Assembly: GCA_047602055.1 (NCBI GenBank)
Contig: JASGIG010000001.1
Location: 2,790,001-2,854,000 of the forward strand
Length of the DNA stretch: 64,000 nucleotides
Source: JAODBQ01 sp047602055
GTDB lineage: Bacteria > Actinomycetota > Acidimicrobiia > Acidimicrobiales > Ilumatobacteraceae
Direction of reading: 5' to 3'
Part shown: piece by piece, positions 1-8,783 of the stretch
How the letters are laid out: each line of letters starts with the position of its first letter
Numbering within the stretch: position 1 is the stretch's first letter
Program-made: the position numbers and the translations under genes
Notes under the pieces: generated by a model
Told to the model about the DNA's origin: nothing
Databases searched by the model: none
What the model saw: the letters and a program-made list of their open reading frames with translations, nothing else

Positions 1-2
1 TC

Positions 3-311
3 GACGAGCTCGCCGAGGTGCTGACGTGGAACCAGCTCGGGATCATCGCCAAGCCGGTCGTCCTGCTCGACGCGGACGGCTACTGGGCGCCGATGTTCGA
101 GTGGATGGAGCGCTCCGTCCAGGCCGGCTTCATGCGCAGCTCGCACCGGATGCTCGCCCAGCACGCCCACAGCGTCGACGAGGCCATCGCCATGGCCACC
201 ACGCCGGTGCCCGAGATCCAGCACAAGTGGCTCGACCGCGATGGCACCCCGGCGATGGGCACGCCGGCGATCGAGGAGGATCCCGCCGTCAGTCCGCCGC
301 GTCCGGGGTGA
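3..311 (+). CDS. LOG-family protein (cytokinin-activating phosphoribohydrolase-like), 3' end only
   Basis: The 5' part lies outside the window. The visible ~102 residues begin DELAEVLTWNQLGI and continue KPVVLLDADGYWAPMFEWM, which matches the C-terminal half of Rossmann-fold LOG/TIGR00730 proteins just after their GGxGTxxE motif. Family members cleave nucleoside 5'-monophosphates to base plus ribose 5-phosphate. The last ~20 residues are a poorly conserved Pro-rich tail. The stop codon overlaps the convergent kdpE by 23 nt. Enzyme activity is inferred from the family only, because the active-site segment is not in view. Confidence 0.8.
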   Translation, partial: DELAEVLTWNQLGIIAKPVVLLDADGYWAPMFEWMERSVQAGFMRSSHRMLAQHAHSVDEAIAMATTPVPEIQHKWLDRDGTPAMGTPAIEEDPAVSPPRPG

Positions 312-981
312 AGCGGTAGCCGATCCCCGGCTCGGTGATGAAGTAGCGGGGTCGCCCAGGCTCGGGTTCGAGCTTCTTGCGGATCGCCGCGAGGTGGACG
401 CGCAGGTAGTTCGTCTCCCGCTCGTACTGCGGGCCCCACACGGTCTGCAGGAGCTGGCGCTGGGTGACCAGGCGGCCGGGGTGGCGCACGAGCGCCTCGA
501 CGATCGCCCACTCCGTCGGCGTCAGGTGCGGCGGCGGCTCACCGTCGGCGCGGCGCAAGGACTTGTCGCCGAGGTCGAGGGTGAAGTGCGCAGTGGCGAC
601 CGTCGCCTCCTCGGGCGCCGGCTGGTGACGGCGCAGCGCGGCGCGCATCCGCGCCAGGACCTCGTCCATCCCGAACGGCTTGGCGACGTAGTCGTCGGCG
701 CCGGCGTCGAGGGCGCGGACCTTGTCGGCCTCGGCGTCACGGACCGACAGCATGATGATCGGCACGGTGCTCCAGCCACGCAGGCCGCGGACGACCTCGA
801 CGCCGTCGATGCCGGGCAGGCCGATGTCGAGCAGCACGAGGTCCGGGTGGCGGCCGGCGGCCAGCGCCAGCCCCTCCTCACCTGAGCCGGCGAGATCGAC
901 GTCGTAGCCGCGGGCCGTGAGGTTGACGCTGAGCGCCTTGCGGATCTGCGGTTCGTCGTCGACGACGAGGATGCGCGTCAC
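289..981 (-). CDS. kdpE: KdpE response regulator (OmpR family)
   Basis: 230 residues from a GTG start (VTRILVVDDE). Receiver domain at ~1-115 with the acidic pair DD near residues 8-9, phospho-acceptor Asp at ~52 (LLDIGLPG) and Lys in VAKPFG; winged-helix DNA-binding domain at ~130-228 (LTPTEWAIVEALVRHPGRLV, then RVHLAAIRKKLEPEPGRPRY). The sequence is typical of KdpE, which activates potassium-transport genes when phosphorylated by KdpD. It lies 97 nt downstream of kdpD on the same strand. The reading frame stays open upstream of this GTG, but that extension is only antisense-like low-complexity sequence. Confidence 0.93.
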   Translation of the reverse strand: MTRILVVDDEPQIRKALSVNLTARGYDVDLAGSGEEGLALAAGRHPDLVLLDIGLPGIDGVEVVRGLRGWSTVPIIMLSVRDAEADKVRALDAGADDYVAKPFGMDEVLARMRAALRRHQPAPEEATVATAHFTLDLGDKSLRRADGEPPPHLTPTEWAIVEALVRHPGRLVTQRQLLQTVWGPQYERETNYLRVHLAAIRKKLEPEPGRPRYFITEPGIGYRFTPDAAD

Positions 982-1078
982 GAGCGGAGCTGGTGACGCG
1001 GCGGCCGGCGGAGCGCCAGCGGAGCGGAGGTGGATGTGGCGCAGCGGGTCGGGGCGCGCAGCCCCCGAGTGTCGACGG

Positions 1079-3554
1079 TCATGGATCGGAGTCCTTCGCT
1101 GGGTCGAGGATGAACGTGAACGTGCTGCCGCCGCCGGGCGTGTCGTCGAGCTCGAGCGTCGCCCCGGTGGCTTCGACGAAGCCGCGGGCGATGGCCAGCC
1201 CAAGGCCGGCGCCGGCGTCGTTGGAGCGGTCGCCGAGACGTTGGAACGGCTCGAACACCGTGGCGCGCTGATCCTGGGGGATGCCCGGGCCGCGGTCGAC
1301 GACGCGCAGCGCGACGTGACCACCGACTTCGGCGGCCTCGACGCGTGGCGGTACGCCGCGCGGCGACCAGGCGATCGCGTTGGACACGACGTTGCCGATC
1401 GCCCGCTCCAGCAGTGCGCCATCGGTGTCGACCAGCGGCAGGGCCTCGGACACGTCGACGACGAGGTCGGCGGCGGCCGGCCCGAGATGGCCGAGTGCCG
1501 CCGAGACGACGTCCTCCAGCGCGGTCGGGCGGCGCACGGTCTGGATGGCCCCGGCCTGCAGCCGGCTCATGTCGAGGAGGTTGCCGATCACCCGGTCGAG
1601 CCGGTCGGTGGCGCCGTCGATGTTCGCCAGCAGTGCGGCGCGGTCCGTGTCGGAGAACGCGACGGCCGGTTCGAGCAGCCCCGACACCGACGCCTTGATC
1701 GACGACAGCGGCGTGCGCAGGTCGTGCGACACGGCGCGCAGCAGCGCGGCGCGCAGCTCGTCGGCCTGGGCGAGCACGTCGACGGCGGCCGCCTCGTGGC
1801 GCAGCCGGCGGGCCTCCAGGCCGAGCACGAGCTGGTCGGTGAACGCGTCGAGCACGGCGTGGTCGTCGGCGGTCAGCTCTGCCCCGACGAGCACGAGCTG
1901 GTGGTCGCCGGCGAGGTCCAACGGGCGCGCGACGCCCAGCGCCGGGTCGGCGTCGGCCTGCTCACCCGACAGCGCGGCGAGCCCCCAACCGCGGTCGGTG
2001 CGGTCGACGAGCATCGCCGTCGGCGCGTCGAACAGGGAGCGCAGCTGGTCGAGCAACTCGGGCAGCGGGTCGGCGGCGGAGACGATCGCCCCGGACATGC
2101 GTGCCAGCGCGTGCGCCTCGGCCCGGGCGCGCCGGGCCTCACGGGCGCGGCGCGGCGGCGCGGTCGACCAGCGCGCCGACGACGACGGTGATCGCCACGA
2201 AGACGACCAGGGCGACGATGTCGTCGCGCTCGGCGATGTGCAGCGTGTGCACCGGTGGCGTGAGGAACCAGTTGACGAGCCCGACGGCGAGCACCGAGGC
2301 GAGGAGCCCGGGGAGCAGGCCGCCGGTGACGGTGACGACGATCACCAGCGCGAGGTTGACGAGCAGCGCGATCGACAGGTTGACGCGGCTGCCGGCGGCG
2401 ACGAGCCCCCAGCACAGCAGCGGGAGGCCGGCGACGGCGAGCACCCACCCGGCGCGTCTGCGCTGGGGCGGCAGGCTGCTGCGGTGGTGTAGACGGGGGA
2501 GCTGCGCGTCGACGGTGGTGGCGGTGGCGCCGACGACGTGCACGTCGGCGGCGATGCCGTGGTCGGCCAGCCGAGCGACGAGCGAACCGTGGCGCAGCGT
2601 CGCCCAGCGGCGCTGGCGCGACGCGCCGAGCACGAGCTGGGTGGCATGCTCGGCATCGGCGAACGCGGCGAGTGCCGCGGCGACGTCGTCGCCGAGCACC
2701 TCGCGGTACGTCCCGCCGAGCTCGGCCAGCAGGGCCCGCTGGCGCTCGAGCTCGCGCTCGGTCTGCGGGGTGTCGTCGCCGGCGACGTGCACGCCGACGA
2801 GCGCGCCGCGATGATCGGCGGTGAGCCTGGCGGCGCGGCGCACCAGCCGCTCGCCGCCCGGTGCGCCGGTGAGGGCGACGACGATCCGCTCGCGGCCGCC
2901 CGCCGGCTCGTCGAGCTCGTCGAGCTGGCCGGCGACCCGGTCGGCGAGCCAGCGCAGCGTCAGCTCGCGTAGCGCGGCGAGGTTGCCGTGGCGGAACGCG
3001 TTGGCCATCGCCGAGTCCACCCGGTCAGGCGGGAACACGTCGCCGTGGGCGAGTCGCCGGCGCAGTGCGTCGGGCGTCATGTCGATCAGCTCGATCTGAT
3101 CGGCGCGGTCGACGAACGAGTCGGGGACGAGGTCGTCGCGGCGGACGCCGGTGATCGCCGCGACCACGTCGGCCATCGACGACAGCTGCCCGATGTCGAG
3201 CGTGGTGACGACGTCGATGCCCGCGCCGAGCAGCGCGTCGACGTCCTGCCAGCGGTGGGGGTGCTCGGCGCCTGTGGGGTTGCGCCGGCCGAGGTCGTCG
3301 ACGAGCGCGACCGCCGGACGGCGCTCGATCGCCGCGGTGACGTCGACCGTCTCGCCGGCGCCCACGGCGAGCATCGGCAACCGGCTCAGCCCGTCCGCCC
3401 GGGCCAGCGTGGAGCAGCGCTCGCCGGCGACCAGCGCGGTGACGACCACGTCGGCGCCACGGGCGGCCCGGCGCCGGCCCTCGTCGAGCATCGCCCACGT
3501 CTTGCCGACGCCCGGCGCGGCGCCGAGGTAGATGCGCAGCATGCCGCGAGTCAC
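1079..3554 (-). CDS. kdpD: KdpD sensor histidine kinase, frameshifted near 2150
   Basis: The first frame holds the N-terminal KdpD domain with Walker-A-like GAAPGVGKT, a universal-stress (Usp) domain and four hydrophobic segments, and stops at 2139. The next frame resumes as RRAREARRARAEAHALARM and continues through a GAF-like region, the H-box AVSHDLRTPLSSIK and the ATPase motifs (GPGIP, GAGLGLAI) to 1079. The two halves join exactly as in normal ~850-residue KdpD if one extra base is removed from the GC run near 2150. KdpD senses turgor or K+ limitation and phosphorylates KdpE. The start is taken at GTG 3554, twelve bases before ATG 3542 and close to GAAPGVGKT; GTG 3578 is also possible. 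No kdpFABC genes lie next to it in this window. Confidence 0.88.
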
Positions 3555-3602
3555 GTCGTCAGTCTGCTCGTCCCGCACTGCCGGGAGCGCGAGCGTGGTC
3601 GT

Positions 3603-3818
3603 TCAGGCAGCCTCGCGGATGTCGGCGTGGGCTTGCGCGAGCTGCGGTGCGTGCGATTCGCGTCCACCGGTCGAGGGATGGCCGGCGTCGTGCTCGACGT
3701 CTCCGCCCGGATCGGTGCTCTCGGCAGCGACGGCGGCGCGTGCGCAGATCGCCGCGTACGCGATCGCGGCGACGAACACGACCAGGACGGCGATGGTGAA
3801 CAGCACCCTGGCGCTCAT
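3603..3818 (-). CDS. Small single-pass membrane protein, unknown function
   Basis: 71 residues from ATG 3818. One strong hydrophobic segment at ~4-27 (VLFTIAVLVVFVAAIAYAAI) is followed by a hydrophilic His/Asp/Glu-rich tail. It sits immediately upstream of kdpD in the same direction, 48-60 nt away, so it may be co-transcribed. It does not resemble KdpF or KdpC. The reading frame also stays open upstream into the decayed nucleotidyltransferase region. Function unknown, and the gene itself is only moderately certain. Confidence 0.45.
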   Translation of the reverse strand: MSARVLFTIAVLVVFVAAIAYAAICARAAVAAESTDPGGDVEHDAGHPSTGGRESHAPQLAQAHADIREAA

Positions 3819-3899
3819 GTGCTCAGGGTGCTCAGGTTCGCACCGCGATGGTCGGCCCTGTACGAGTTCTTGACGCCGCATCGCGCGGTCTTGACGCCT

Positions 3900-4358
3900 C
3901 GGTGGCGTCAACGTCGCGGCGCGATCGCGGCGACGACTTCGGCGACGCACCAGTCGATCCGGTGACGGGCCGCGGACGACGAGCCCGTGGCGGGCCAGCG
4001 TGTACCAGGTGACCGGGCTGATCTCGAAGCACTCGCCGTCGTGGTGGAGGCACCCGCCGAGCGTCCACGGGCGGTGCAGGCCGGTGGCGGGCTCGACGAC
4101 GAGGTCGCCCCAGGCGACGTACGGCCCGTCGACGTCGGGGTGCGGCTGGTCGCCAGTCGCCGAGCGCGGCCGAGCCGACGACGTACAGGCCCTCGACCAG
4201 TCCGGGCGCGACGTCGTCGACGATCTCCAGGTAGGTGCCCAGCGCGCGGTCAGCTCGGGATCTGCGTCCGCGGCCCGGCAGGTTGGCACAGCGCGCCGAG
4301 GCGTCGTCGTCAGCCGCGCCGCTGTGCTCGATCTGGCAGCCGTCGCCGCTTGACGCAT
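3900..4358 (-). pseudogene. Decayed aminoglycoside nucleotidyltransferase (DUF4111-type)
   Basis: Fragments of one protein appear in two reading frames. One frame reads ADADPELTAR. Another gives YLEIVDDVAPGLVEGLYVVG then SAALGDWRP, the GSxxxGD nucleotide-binding signature of nucleotidyltransferases. The first frame then resumes with PDVDGPYVAWGDLVVEP and ISPVTWYTLARHGLVVRGP, which resembles the C-terminal part of aminoglycoside 3''-adenylyltransferases (PVTW..LARHG..VRGP). At least two frame changes are needed, and the SDxD metal-binding motif is damaged at the second (PDVD remains). The C-terminus is lost or garbled beyond ~3985. Unlike other frameshifted genes here, more than one event and loss of the end point to true decay. 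Confidence 0.6.
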
Positions 4359-4401
4359 CTGGAACAATGCCCGCACTGCCGGCTGATCAGGGGGATTTCA
4401 C

Positions 4402-5808
4402 GTGCAGCAACTGAGTGGTCAAGACGCGTCGTTCGTCTACAGCGAGCTTCCGAACGCACCGATGCACATCACCGGTGTCACCATCTACGACCCGTCGACG
4501 GCGCCGGGCGGCAAGGTGACGTTCAAGGGCATCCTCGCCTACATGGAGGCACGGCTGCACCTGGCCCGCTCGTTCCGCCAGAAGATGGTGCGCGTCCCCT
4601 TCGACCTCGACCACCCGTGGTGGGTCGAGGACGCCGAGTTCGACCTCGAGTACCACGTCCGCCACATCGCCCTGCCCAAGCCGGGTGACTGGCGGCAGTT
4701 CTGCATCCAGGTGGCCCGGCTGCACGCCCGCCCGCTGGACATGAACCGCCCGCTGTGGGAGACCTACGTCATCGAGGGCCTCGACGGCATGGAGGGCGTG
4801 CCGAAGGGCTCGTTCGCACTGGTGTCGAAGACCCACCACGCGGCGATCGACGGCAAGTCCGGGGTGGAGATCGCCAACGCGATCCACACGGCGACGCCGA
4901 TCGTCGAGGAGATCGACGCGCCGGCGGTGCCGTGGAAGGGCGAGAAGGATCCGTCGGCGGCCGAGCTGTACACCCGGGCGATGGCCAACCTGGTGCGTCG
5001 GCCGCTGCGCGCCGCGCGGGTCACCAGCCATCTCGTGCCCGGCCTCGGCCGGGCGTTCGGCGTGGCCCGGCGCAACGACGGTGCCGTCAACCTCGGCAAC
5101 GCGCCACGGACCCGGTTCAACGGCCCGGTCAGCGCCCATCGGGTGGTCGACGCCCGCTTCTTCGGCTTCGCCGACCTCAAGCCGATGCGCGCCAAGGTCC
5201 CGGGTGCCACCGTCAACGACGTCGCCCTGTCGGTGATCGGCGGGGCGCTGCGCGCCTACCTGGAGGGTGAGAGCGAGCTCCCGGACGTGGCGATGCGAGC
5301 GATGACGCCGGTGTCGGTGCGCGTCGAGTCGGAGAAGGCGGACATGGGCAACCAGGTGTCGGCGATGGTCGTCAGCCTGGCGACCGACATCGCCGACCCG
5401 GTCGAGCGCCTCGCCGCGGTGCACCGCTCGACGGCCGGTTCGAAGGAGCTCACCCAGGCGATCGGGGCGCGCACGCTCACCGACCTGTCGCAGCTCGCCC
5501 CGGGCGCGCTGATCGGGTTGGGCACCCGCGTCGCCGGTACGTTCGCCCGCCGCGGCAACTCCGGTGCGGTGAACTGCGTGGTCACCAACGTGCCCGGCTG
5601 GCGCGAGCCGCTGTACTTCGCCGGGGCGCGCACGGTGCGCTCGTTCGGCGCCGGGCCGGTGACCGACGGGATGGGCCTGATCAACATCGTCACGTCCTAC
5701 GAGCAGGACTTCGTCCTGTCGTTCACGTCGTGCCGGGAGATCATGCCCGACCCGGCGCGCTACGCGGGCCTCCTGGAATCGACGTTCTACGCCCTGCGCG
5801 ACGCGTGA
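4402..5808 (+). CDS. WS/DGAT wax ester synthase / diacylglycerol acyltransferase
   Basis: 468 residues from GTG 4402, preceded by GGGGGA 6 nt upstream. The catalytic HHxxxDG motif is intact at residues 145-151 (KTHHAAIDG). The typical start (LSGQDASFVYSE), RPLWE at ~116 and the late ...NVPGWREPLYFAGA block identify the bacterial TIGR02946 family, which makes triacylglycerols or wax esters from acyl-CoA and a diacylglycerol or fatty alcohol acceptor. Length is normal. Substrate preference cannot be told. It appears to be monocistronic, with 61 nt before the next gene. Confidence 0.95.
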   Translation: MQQLSGQDASFVYSELPNAPMHITGVTIYDPSTAPGGKVTFKGILAYMEARLHLARSFRQKMVRVPFDLDHPWWVEDAEFDLEYHVRHIALPKPGDWRQFCIQVARLHARPLDMNRPLWETYVIEGLDGMEGVPKGSFALVSKTHHAAIDGKSGVEIANAIHTATPIVEEIDAPAVPWKGEKDPSAAELYTRAMANLVRRPLRAARVTSHLVPGLGRAFGVARRNDGAVNLGNAPRTRFNGPVSAHRVVDARFFGFADLKPMRAKVPGATVNDVALSVIGGALRAYLEGESELPDVAMRAMTPVSVRVESEKADMGNQVSAMVVSLATDIADPVERLAAVHRSTAGSKELTQAIGARTLTDLSQLAPGALIGLGTRVAGTFARRGNSGAVNCVVTNVPGWREPLYFAGARTVRSFGAGPVTDGMGLINIVTSYEQDFVLSFTSCREIMPDPARYAGLLESTFYALRDA

Positions 5809-5869
5809 CGCACTCCCATGCTCGGACGATTGCCTGAGGTGGGTCGGGTGGTTCGACTAGCAATGTGAG

Positions 5870-7189
5870 GTGGTGATCGAGCGCGATCCACCGGATCGCC
5901 TGCAGACCGGCGAGCTTCCTGCGGTGCCGATGGATGGCAGCGGTGGTGCGGCGCGGCCGCGCCGCTTCAAGCCGATTCGGGTCACCCTGAAGATCGCGCT
6001 CGCCGTCACGCTCGTCTACTTCTTCGTCGTCCTCATCGTGCCGGGGCTGCGCAAGTCCGTCAGCGAGCTCGGCTCGGTCAACCCGGTGCTGCTGGTGCTC
6101 GGCTTCGCCCTGGAGATGGGCGCGCTGTTCTGCTACTCGCTCTTGACCCGGGCCGCGCTCGGCGACAGCGCGGCGATGGTCTCCGGCGGGCGGATGTTCC
6201 GCATCCAGCTCAGCACCAAGGCGCTGGCCAGCGTCGTCCCCGGCGGCTCGGCGGCCAGCTCGGCGCTCGGCTACCGGCTGCTGACCGTGTCCGGGGTGCC
6301 GGGGCCGGACGCCGGCTTCGCCCTTGCCACTGCCGGCCTCGGCTCGGCGATCGTGCTCAACATCCTGTTCTGGCTGGCGCTGGTGATCTCGATCCCGATC
6401 CGCGGGGTGAGCCCCGGCTACGCCTCGGCGGCCGTCGCCGGGATCATCCTCCTCGGCCTGGTCGCCGCGCTGATCTACGGCGTGCTGGAGGGTCGCGAGC
6501 GTTCCGAGAAGGTGTTCCGGTGGGCGGCCCGCAGGCTGCGGATGAACGAGGACCGCGCCGCCGCGGCGATCCGCCACATCGCCGGCCGCCTCGAGGATCT
6601 GGCCGCGGACCGCAAGCTGCTCGTGCGCGTCGGCGGCTGGGCGGCAGCCAACTGGCTGCTCGACATGGCTGCGCTGTGGGTGTTCCTGCGGGCCTTCGGT
6701 CCTGCTCCGGACGTCGACGCCCTGATGGTCGCGTTCGGTCTCGTCAACGTGCTCGCGGTGATCCCGCTGCTGCCCGGCGGGTTCGGCACGATCGACATCG
6801 GTCTGCCGCTCGCGCTCACCGGCTTCGGCGTCGACAAGGCGACGGCGGTCCTCGGCGTCGGCACGTATCGCCTGGCGCAGTTCTTCTTCCCGATCGTGAT
6901 CGGCGGGCTCACGTACACGTCGCTGCGCGTCGGGCCGTGGAGCATCGAGCGCCGCGATCGCCTGCGCCGCCTGCGTGACCTCGCGGCCGAGCCGGGGGTG
7001 GCGAACGAGCGGGCGCTCGACTTCGCCGCCCGCTTCGAGCGCCCGCGCCACGTGCCGACGGTGCCCGCCGCGGGACCGCCGCCGGTCGCGCCACCCGTCA
7101 CCGTCGTCCACCCGCACGTCGAGGTCGTCCACGACGACCCGACCGAACCCGACGAGCTGCCCCCCACGGTCGACGACGCCGATGTCTGA
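5870..7189 (+). CDS. Lysylphosphatidylglycerol synthase TM-region family membrane protein (UPF0104/AglD-like)
   Basis: 439 residues from GTG 5870. After a ~35-residue polar N-terminus there are about eight hydrophobic segments, with family landmarks SVVPGGSAASSALGYRLL near 120 and PLLPGGFGTIDIG near 305. It lacks the catalytic GNAT-like domain of MprF, so it is a stand-alone flippase-type membrane protein of this family, with the lipid substrate unknown. The C-terminal ~60 residues are Pro/Val-rich and probably cytoplasmic. GTG 5870 is followed directly by a second GTG. Confidence 0.8.
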   Translation: MVIERDPPDRLQTGELPAVPMDGSGGAARPRRFKPIRVTLKIALAVTLVYFFVVLIVPGLRKSVSELGSVNPVLLVLGFALEMGALFCYSLLTRAALGDSAAMVSGGRMFRIQLSTKALASVVPGGSAASSALGYRLLTVSGVPGPDAGFALATAGLGSAIVLNILFWLALVISIPIRGVSPGYASAAVAGIILLGLVAALIYGVLEGRERSEKVFRWAARRLRMNEDRAAAAIRHIAGRLEDLAADRKLLVRVGGWAAANWLLDMAALWVFLRAFGPAPDVDALMVAFGLVNVLAVIPLLPGGFGTIDIGLPLALTGFGVDKATAVLGVGTYRLAQFFFPIVIGGLTYTSLRVGPWSIERRDRLRRLRDLAAEPGVANERALDFAARFERPRHVPTVPAAGPPPVAPPVTVVHPHVEVVHDDPTEPDELPPTVDDADV

Positions 7190-7192
7190 TGG

Positions 7193-7300
7193 TCGGCCTG
7201 CGGCCGACCTGTGCGGCGGGCTCCCTGGCAGTCGCGCCGCCGGGTTCGCCCGGCACGAGACTCGTACGGGCCGAAGCGGTCCGCTCGCTGTGCTCGCTGG
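7193..7300 (-). repeat. Dispersed three-module repeat, copy A (inverted)
   Basis: Read on the minus strand it contains AGCGAGCACAGCGAGCGG, then CTCGTGCCGGGCGAACCCGG, then GCGACTGCCAGGGAGCC and a GC-rich inverted repeat. The copy at 14195-14306 matches it over about 90 bp in the opposite orientation. Related copies flank the Rieske ferredoxin gene. It fills the space between the membrane protein gene and the MaoC gene. Confidence 0.7.
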
Positions 7301-7342
7301 GGACATGGTCGCTGGCCGCGCACGCTTGTAGCGTGCGCGGCC

Positions 7343-7867
7343 ATGACGATCCATGAGCGCCCGTTCGGCCGGCACCTGGAGGACTTCGTGGTCGGCGACG
7401 TCTACCGGCACTGGCCTGGCAAGACGATCACCGAGTACGACGACCACCTGTTCTGCATGATCACGATGAACCACCATCCGCTGCACACCAACGCCTGGTT
7501 CGGCGAGCAGTCGGTGCAGGGCCGCAACGTCGTGGTCGGCAACCTCGTCTACTCGCTCGTGCTCGGGATGAGCGTCCCCGACGTCAGCGGCGCGGCGATC
7601 GCCAACCTCGAGGTGGAGACGCTGCAGCACAAGTTCCCGACGTTCCACGGCGACACGATCCACGCCGAGACCCGCGTGCTCGACGTGCAGGAGTCCAAGA
7701 GCAAGCCCGACCGCGGCATCGTCACCGTCGAGACGAAGGCGTTCAACCAGGACGGCAAGGAGGTCTGCTACTTCCGTCGCCGGGTGATGGTGTGGAAGCG
7801 CGAGTTCGCCCCGCCGCGGGCCCGCCCGTACGACGAGGCCGCCGCCTGGCCGGACTCCGCGGGGTGA
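7343..7867 (+). CDS. MaoC-family dehydratase/hydratase
   Basis: 174 residues from ATG 7343. Hot-dog fold protein with the opening GRHLEDFVVGDVYRHWPGKT, the HPLHTN block and FPTFHGDTIHAETRVL, typical of MaoC-like enoyl-CoA hydratases related to mesaconyl/beta-methylmalyl-CoA dehydratase. The precise CoA substrate is not evident. Its stop overlaps the next start in GTGA (7864-7867), so it is translationally coupled to the methyltransferase gene. Confidence 0.85.
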   Translation: MTIHERPFGRHLEDFVVGDVYRHWPGKTITEYDDHLFCMITMNHHPLHTNAWFGEQSVQGRNVVVGNLVYSLVLGMSVPDVSGAAIANLEVETLQHKFPTFHGDTIHAETRVLDVQESKSKPDRGIVTVETKAFNQDGKEVCYFRRRVMVWKREFAPPRARPYDEAAAWPDSAG

Positions 7868-8658
7868 GTGAGCGGAGCCCCCGGGTGTGGGACGCGAACG
7901 AGCGCCGGGCGCTCGGGCGCAGCTTCGACAGCGCGGCGCGCGAGTACGAGGCCGGCCGGCCCGGCTACCCAGACGAGTTGATCGACTGGTGGGCCTCGCT
8001 CGGTGCGTTCCCGCCGGGTGGCCGGGTGCTCGACCTCGCCGCCGGCACCGGCAAGTTGACCCGCGCCCTGCTCGGTCGTGGCGTCGACGTCGTCGCCGTC
8101 GAGCCGCTCGCCGGGATGCGCGCCGAGCTCAGGTCCGTGCCGGCGCTGGCCGGCATCGAGGTGCTCGAAGGCGCGGCCGAGGCGATGCCGCTGCCTTCTG
8201 CGTCGGTCGACGCGGTCGTCGTCGGCCAGGCGTTCCACTGGTTCGACCCGACGGTGGCGCTGCCCGAGATCGCCCGGGTGCTGCGCCCCGGCGGCGGGCT
8301 CGGCCTGGCCTGGAACGACGACGACCTCGACGGTGCGCCGGCGTGGGTGCGCCTGGTGCACGAGCGCAAGGAGTCGATCGGCGGGGGCAACATCTGCCTC
8401 GCTGTCGAGCCGTCGCAGCGCGCCGTCGATGGCTCCGGCCTGTTCGAGCTGCTGACCGCGGCGGCGTTCCGCTGGAAGCAGCCGACGACGGCGGCCGCCG
8501 CGCTCGACTCGCTGGCCTCGCGCAGCTACGTGATCGCCATGGACGACGAAGCCCGCCGAGATCTGCTTGCCGAGGTCGTCGCGACGATCGGCGCGTCCGG
8601 TGATACCCCGATCGACCATCCGCTGATCACGGCGGCGTTCTGGGCCGCGCGCGCATGA
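7864..8658 (+). CDS. Class I SAM-dependent methyltransferase
   Basis: 264 residues from GTG 7864, overlapping the MaoC stop by 4 nt. SAM-binding motif I is RVLDLAAGTGKLT, the acidic motif II is VVAVEPLAGM, and the post-motif GQAFHWFDP is typical of the Methyltransf_11 group of small-molecule methyltransferases. The methyl acceptor is unknown. A strong hairpin begins 6 nt after the stop. Confidence 0.88.
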   Translation: MSERSPRVWDANERRALGRSFDSAAREYEAGRPGYPDELIDWWASLGAFPPGGRVLDLAAGTGKLTRALLGRGVDVVAVEPLAGMRAELRSVPALAGIEVLEGAAEAMPLPSASVDAVVVGQAFHWFDPTVALPEIARVLRPGGGLGLAWNDDDLDGAPAWVRLVHERKESIGGGNICLAVEPSQRAVDGSGLFELLTAAAFRWKQPTTAAAALDSLASRSYVIAMDDEARRDLLAEVVATIGASGDTPIDHPLITAAFWAARA

Positions 8659-8663
8659 CCCGC

Positions 8664-8708
8664 CGCGATTCGAGATGTGCGGCGCCGCTGCGCACATCTC
8701 GAATCGCG
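8664..8708. terminator. Perfect 18-bp inverted repeat after the methyltransferase gene
   Basis: Left arm 8664-8681 (CGCGATTCGAGATGTGCG), 9-nt loop, right arm 8691-8708. It begins 6 nt after the methyltransferase stop, so it could terminate transcription, though no T-run follows. A shorter imperfect copy lies at 8734-8762. Confidence 0.6.
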
Positions 8709-8733
8709 CTCGTCCGCCGGTGAGCTGAGATGC

Positions 8734-8762
8734 GAGATGTGCCGCCCAGCTGCGCACATCTC
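8734..8762. repeat. Second, degenerate copy of the GAGATGTGC hairpin
   Basis: GAGATGTGC (8734-8742) pairs with GCACATCTC (8754-8762). The outer right flank still reads CAATCGCG, echoing the first copy. It overlaps a possible ATG start of mutY at 8730, which argues for the later GTG 8784 as the true start. Confidence 0.55.
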
Positions 8763-8783
8763 CAATCGCGCCGGCCGGGAGAG

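Noticed and set aside
2139..2160. Programmed ribosomal frameshift in kdpD
   Set aside because: No slippery heptamer or downstream structure stands out, and many other genes here have the same kind of one-base shift.
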